Below are positions 60,255 to 64,000 of a DNA stretch of 64,000 nt, piece by piece. Source of the stretch: Schistosoma haematobium (lineage: Eukaryota; Platyhelminthes; Trematoda; Strigeidida; Schistosomatidae); contig NC_067195.1 of the NCBI RefSeq assembly GCF_000699445.3, positions 10,840,287-10,904,286 on the forward strand, given 5' to 3'. Made by a program: the position numbers and the translations under genes. The notes under the pieces were generated by a model. It had not been told where the DNA came from. It did not search any database and worked only from the letters and a program-made list of their open reading frames with translations. Position 1 is the stretch's first letter. Each line of letters starts with the position of its first letter.

Positions 60255-60663
60255 TGTAGTGACTCACGTTTATCACGAGAACACGACTGGTTTAATAAAA
60301 ACAATTATTATTATAACCAACTGTACCAGTGTTTGTTTTAACGTGCTTTTGTTTGACTGTGCTAATGACAGCTATTTTGTGCTTCCGTTCTTTTTACACA
60401 CACTTCGATTGTAACTTCGCGCGAATTCGGTTACGTTCTGTAACCAAGCTTGTATCCTGGCACGATCTCGGTATCCTTTCGATGCCACGAGATCGCCAGC
60501 AAATACATATCTCGATTTGGTCCATTAATTGCCTTCTGGTATTTGGCTTCTCGGGGATTTTATGGAGTCATTTGGAACGAGCTTCTTACGCCTTCTGATC
60601 TATTTGGCACGTGTTTCTTGGTAGCGGTGTTCATAGTTAATCTCAACTCGACGCCACGCTACA
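60255..60663 (+). repeat. array LTR 16, terminal 3' LTR (409 bp)
   Basis: Has the extra T of LTRs 14 and 15 and ends CGCCACGCTACA. The next bases, AACTTGTATG, are unique sequence, not the primer site that follows every other array LTR. Confidence 0.94.
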
Positions 60664-61185
60664 AACTTGTATGTCAGTGTTTCAATAGTATGAACTCCGA
60701 TTCGCTCTATTTAATATAAGAAGTTACTTGAACGGTATCACGTTTTTCCATAAGTAATAATAATATATTTCTGTCAGAGCAGGTACACGCCATTTCTATA
60801 GTCATGATCTAAAATTTACAATAGTTTGCCAAAAGTATGCTTCCAAAGTATAGTCATTAAATAGACTAAATCAATAAAAGTAAATAACAGTAAACTCTTG
60901 CAGATATCTTAGAGTGTTGACGATTAGGTTTATTTTTCAGCATTATACTGATTACAGTTGTTAAAATATTTCTCTAAAGTGGAGCTAAACATTTTGTAGT
61001 GGGACAGACATAGGTATGATGAATTATTAGATTAAAATCGAACTGGCTCTTGTTGCAAGAACTAAATGTGATTAGGGACTCCAGATTAGAGAATGCAGTA
61101 ATGAAGAACAATGAGTTATGACATTAAACAAGGTAGAGTGCGTTCAAATGATGGAATGGAAGTCGAAGGCAGAATAAGGTTTGCT
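60664..61185. other. 522 bp of AT-rich unique sequence
   Basis: No gene or repeat recognised between the array and the Penelope element. Confidence 0.6.
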
Positions 61186-61197
61186 GTTTATTAGAAA
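61186..61197 (+). repeat. left 12-bp direct repeat (probable target-site duplication)
   Basis: GTTTATTAGAAA, identical to 63160-63171. The right copy starts at the very base after the inverted arm ends, as expected for a target duplication. Confidence 0.8.
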
Positions 61198-61455
61198 TTA
61201 AAGCAATTAGTCCCTTTTGTAAATTTCGATAGAACAACGAGAAGACGGAGTTGATCTGAAAAATGTGATGTATTTGCGCTATACATTTCGAACAGTCTGG
61301 TCACACATATTTGTCAAGGCATTTTTATATGAAAATTAATAAAGGTCAAACAAATAAAAGTACAATTAAAATAAATAAGGGAGAGAAAGAATAAGAAATT
61401 GTCGCGTTATCCTAGGCCATAGAATGACTTAAGGATTACCAAGGTAAATTCAAGG

Positions 61456-62289
61456 TTACGACAAATTGTTTTTGTACACATAAGGGGGTTTAAATTTACG
61501 AATAGCTAAGGCTTCAATAAACTTAAGAATTCGACCTTGACAATTTCTATACAACGTTCTAAATGCTGTATTAATGTTAATTTTGTGCCCCGTCTCAATT
61601 ATGTGTTTTGCTATCGATGAACTTGGTTTTCTACCTCCTACATTGATCGGATCATTTGACACACACTGATTTTGAAGCCATCTGGGCACATGTTCATTGA
61701 CCCTTGATTGCATTGTTCGATTACTCCTCCCTATGTATGTGTGTCCACACAAACATGTAAATTGGTAAATACAATGGGATGTGACGTAGTCATTAGTGCA
61801 TTGTTTGGGTCTATTAGGAATCATGGCCTTAGACTTTTCAATCATTACCAACTGAGCAGCATAATACGTATTCTCAATGGCTGCTTTCAATCTCTGCCTT
61901 AAAACTATACTGTTTGATTCGCCGCTATATGGTAGATTGATATAAACCTTTTTCTTTGGCACTGAATAAATTAGAGGTCTTGGCATTAACTGACTTTTGC
62001 ACCTATTAATAAACTTGAGTGGATAACCATTTGCTATTAAAGTGTCAGTCAGTAATTTTTCATCTTTTTCCACCATATCAGAGGTACATATTCTTCGATT
62101 CCTCTTAAAGAGGCACTTAACTAGACCTCTCTTGTATTGCAATGGACAGAAACTATGGAAATTTAAGTATTGTCCCGTCCAAGTTGGTTTCCTATACACG
62201 GACCGTCTAATAGTGCCATCATCCCTTCGACTTAAAAGTATGTCTAGAAAGGCTAATTGGCCATTACTTTCTGGTTCATGTGTCATCAC
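61456..62289 (-). CDS. Penelope-like RT C-terminus plus GIY-YIG endonuclease, - strand copy
   Basis: The open frame spans 62340-61456 (294 codons), but its first ~17 codons come from the antisense of the other arm. The element-derived part starts with VMTHEPESNGQLAFLDILL. Motifs in that frame: FLDILL at 31-36, SVYRKPTWTGQYLNFHS at 47-63 and YKRGLVKCL at 69-77, which are the RT thumb of Penelope elements; then a GIY-YIG nuclease from about residue 190 with HTYIGR (200-205), R213, E216 and H217, followed by SSIAKHIIETGH. The RT fingers and palm with the YxDD box are missing, so this is a 5'-truncated copy. The nuclease part is uninterrupted to its stop. From family knowledge, this nuclease makes the target nick for retrotransposition. 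Confidence 0.88.
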   Translation of the reverse strand: MMTHEPESNGQLAFLDILLSRRDDGTIRRSVYRKPTWTGQYLNFHSFCPLQYKRGLVKCLFKRNRRICTSDMVEKDEKLLTDTLIANGYPLKFINRCKSQLMPRPLIYSVPKKKVYINLPYSGESNSIVLRQRLKAAIENTYYAAQLVMIEKSKAMIPNRPKQCTNDYVTSHCIYQFTCLCGHTYIGRSNRTMQSRVNEHVPRWLQNQCVSNDPINVGGRKPSSSIAKHIIETGHKININTAFRTLYRNCQGRILKFIEALAIRKFKPPYVYKNNLS

Positions 62290-62947
62290 AATATGTACCT
62301 CTGATATGGTGGAAAAAGATGAAAAATTACTGACTGACACTTTAATAGCAAATGGTTATCCACTCAAGTTTATTAATAGGTGCAAAAGTCAGTTAATGCC
62401 AAGACCTCTAATTTATTCAGTGCCAAAGAAAAAGGTTTATATCAATCTACCATATAGCGGCGAATCAAACAGTATAGTTTTAAGGCAGAGATTGAAAGCA
62501 GCCATTGAGAATACGTATTATGCTGCTCAGTTGGTAATGATTGAAAAGTCTAAGGCCATGATTCCTAATAGACCCAAACAATGCACTAATGACTACGTCA
62601 CATCCCATTGTATTTACCAATTTACATGTTTGTGTGGACACACATACATAGGGAGGAGTAATCGAACAATGCAATCAAGGGTCAATGAACATGTGCCCAG
62701 ATGGCTTCAAAATCAGTGTGTGTCAAATGATCCGATCAATGTAGGAGGTAGAAAACCAAGTTCATCGATAGCAAAACACATAATTGAGACGGGGCACAAA
62801 ATTAACATTAATACAGCATTTAGAACGTTGTATAGAAATTGTCAAGGTCGAATTCTTAAGTTTATTGAAGCCTTAGCTATTCGTAAATTTAAACCCCCCT
62901 TATGTGTACAAAAACAATTTGTCGTAACCTTGAATTTACCTTGGTAA
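62290..62947 (+). pseudogene. Penelope-like GIY-YIG endonuclease fragment, + strand copy
   Basis: The open frame 62042-62947 uses antisense sequence up to about 62290; the element-derived part starts at ICTSDMVEKDEK, just after the RT thumb, and keeps the linker and full GIY-YIG motifs (HTYIGRSNR, NEH, KHIIETGH). An extra C in a C-run (six against five near 62900) changes the C-terminus from KFKPPYVYKNNLS to KFKPPLCVQKQF and extends it to 62947. With only the endonuclease and no RT it cannot act as an element on its own. Confidence 0.82.
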
Positions 62948-63159
62948 TCCTTAAGTCATTCTATGGCCTAGGATAACGCGACAATTTCTTATTCTTTCTC
63001 TCCCCTTATTTATTTTAATTGTACTTTTATTTGTTTGACCTTTATTAATTTTCATATAAAAATGCCTTGACAAATATGTGTGACCAGACTGTTCGAAATG
63101 TATAGCGCAAATACATCACATTTTTCAGATCAACTCCGTCTTCTCGTTGTTCTATCGAA

Positions 63160-63171
63160 GTTTATTAGAAA
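63160..63171 (+). repeat. right 12-bp direct repeat (probable target-site duplication)
   Basis: GTTTATTAGAAA, immediately after the last base of the right inverted arm; pairs with 61186-61197. Confidence 0.8.
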
Positions 63172-64000
63172 GGAAAGTGCATATAGAGAGTAAAGTGTTA
63201 AGAAAACTAATAACTTTATCTTTTATTGCCCAATTTTTTTGGTTTTTTCCTCACCTGATGCCAACCACATGGTCCTAGTGTACAAGTTTGAGACAGCATG
63301 TTATAGGTTGTCATATTAAAACAACTAATCAGGCATGAAATTGGAAACATGAGTCTGAATAGCGAACGCAGGAGAACAACTTTGATGTCACAGATCGATC
63401 GACTCGTTCTCAATCATAAAGAGTCTAAAAGAAACAAAATGTTCTGCCCCACAACGTTTTAGTGGCCCCGAATCTAGATTATGAATGATTGTTAGTGAAA
63501 TATACACTCTGACAATCCTCGTATATGTTCATCGACTTAACTCGCGTTAGTAAATAACGGCATTAAATAAGTCGAATAAGAGAATGGATTTTGGGATAGG
63601 TATATTTCGTACACTCAGTGATCTGGACAGACAATCAGGGAGACAGGACGAAGAGAGGAGAGCAAAGCAAATTGGAGAAAGCAAGTGAACCAATTTGACT
63701 TAACAAAGCATGAATCGATACTTATAGTCACACAAAGATAAATCACAGACATGTGGTAAGATAAGGAATGCGCACATATACGCTGACATAAGAACAGTTA
63801 ATGTTAATAAGCGAAGTGACAAGGTCAAAATTTGAATCAAGAAGAGTGAATAAATTGGCCTGTCCAGAGGCTAGAATAAACTATATGGGCTTGACACAGT
63901 ACCAGCCCCTACAAAGTCAACAGAGAACCCACGTTGACCGGCCGTCACAATAAGGAACCCACGTTATGGTATCTATGGATAATCAAGGCTGTTGAAAATG
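63172..64000. other. terminal 0.8 kb, nothing assigned
   Basis: No gene recognised. GAACCCACGTT occurs twice near the end (about 63926 and 63956), and CAGTACCAGCCCCTACA near 63900 resembles an LTR 3' end, so an unrecognised repeat may continue beyond the window. Confidence 0.4.

Larger units (their letters stand above)
28658..60663 (+). repeat. 32-kb tandem array of a non-autonomous Ty3/gypsy element: 16 LTRs, 15 internal segments
   Basis: The structure is LTR-(internal-LTR) repeated 15 times head-to-tail, with one LTR shared at each junction and a period of 2,102-2,109 bp. It starts exactly at an LTR 5' end (TGTAGTGACTCACG) and stops exactly at an LTR 3' end (CGCCACGCTACA). Each unit holds, in order: LTR (408-409 bp), duplicated tRNA-Trp-type primer sites, a short Gag remnant, a deletion joining Gag to late integrase, the integrase C-terminus and tail, a 3' noncoding stretch of about 560 bp and a GCGGGGGCTCC polypurine tract. 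Units differ by only a handful of bases and small indels. The outer flanks read AAAT before and AACT after, a 3/4 match, so a decayed 4-bp target duplication is possible but unproven. Confidence 0.96.
61198..63159. mobile_element. Penelope-like element as a near-perfect inverted duplication
   Basis: The left arm (61225-62092, 868 bp) and right arm (62290-63159, 870 bp) are reverse complements that differ, by eye, by two 1-bp length changes in G/C runs. A 197-bp spacer (62093-62289) is single-copy. The left copy reads on the - strand and continues through the spacer, so it is the longer one; the right copy reads on the + strand and lacks the spacer part. Both copies point outward (3' ends at the outer borders). 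27 further bases (61198-61224) occur only on the left. The 12-bp direct repeats show the pair behaves as one insertion. Penelope-like elements are known for 5' truncation, variable target duplications and inverted or tandem arrangement. Confidence 0.88.

Noticed and set aside
28654..60667. AAAT and AACT as a target-site duplication of the whole array
   Set aside because: One of four bases differs, and in AT-rich DNA a 3/4 match is weak; recorded as possible only.
61225..61455. Searched the Penelope 3' noncoding arm for a hammerhead motif, known in some Penelope elements
   Set aside because: No CTGANGA ... GAAA arrangement was seen on either strand of the arm.
62042..62290. N-terminal part of the 301-codon + strand frame at the Penelope palindrome
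   Set aside because: It is antisense of the opposite arm and spacer; only the part from about 62290 is element coding sequence.
1..64000. CRISPR array, tRNA, rRNA or bacterial operon signals
   Set aside because: Repeats are kilobase-sized LTR units, introns are present, and no tRNA cloverleaf or rRNA sequence was recognised; the tRNA-like boxes belong to SINE relics.

Overview
The window looks like a trematode genome, most likely a blood fluke of the genus Schistosoma. The evidence is an intron-rich, AT-rich host gene for an axonemal dynein heavy chain, surrounded by a transposon set typical of schistosomes: CsRn1/Boudicca-like Ty3/gypsy elements with tRNA-Trp-type primer sites, an RTE-like (SR2-type) LINE tail, CR1-like LINE relics, Penelope-like elements with a GIY-YIG domain, and SM-alpha-like SINE relics. 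The species cannot be fixed from the sequence alone. Layout: (1) 1-11.3 kb is the 3' end of an outer-arm dynein heavy chain gene (DNAH5/DNAH8 type) on the + strand. Seven exons end at a TAG at 11009-11011, directly followed by a ~93-bp (ATA)n microsatellite. The introns hold a Penelope RT relic, SINE scraps and a rearranged gypsy element. (2) 11.3-19.07 kb is mostly featureless AT-rich DNA with a dispersed repeat, an RTE-like LINE tail, two SINE relics and one possible terminal exon of a - strand gene. (3) 19,074-22,480 is a young, internally deleted Ty3/gypsy element. Its two 321-bp LTRs differ at one base, and its single 712-codon ORF joins the Gag start in frame to the RT thumb, RNase H and a complete DD35E integrase. 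(4) 22.5-28.2 kb holds two decayed CR1-like LINEs on the - strand. One was later hit by a 52-bp RTE tail with a 10-bp target duplication. A reverse solo LTR with a 4-bp target duplication (28,200-28,554) follows. (5) 28,658-60,663 is the main feature: 16 LTRs of ~408 bp alternate with 15 nearly identical ~1.7-kb internal segments, so one non-autonomous gypsy derivative repeats head-to-tail with a 2,102-2,109 bp period and a shared LTR at each junction. Every unit has the same Gag-to-integrase deletion and the same stop codon beside the integrase glutamate, so a dead founder was amplified. Diagnostic variants form nested blocks, which points to local duplication and homogenisation. (6) 61,186-63,171 is a Penelope-like element arranged as a near-perfect inverted repeat (arms 868/870 bp, 197-bp spacer) between 12-bp direct repeats. 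How the parts relate: apart from the dynein gene and possibly one exon at 14.4 kb, no host gene is supported. The gypsy pieces (intron 4, 19 kb, solo LTR, array) share LTR-end, primer-site and integrase features, so the array family may be mobilised in trans by relatives. All frames, splice sites and repeat boundaries were read by eye; no database search or alignment program was run.
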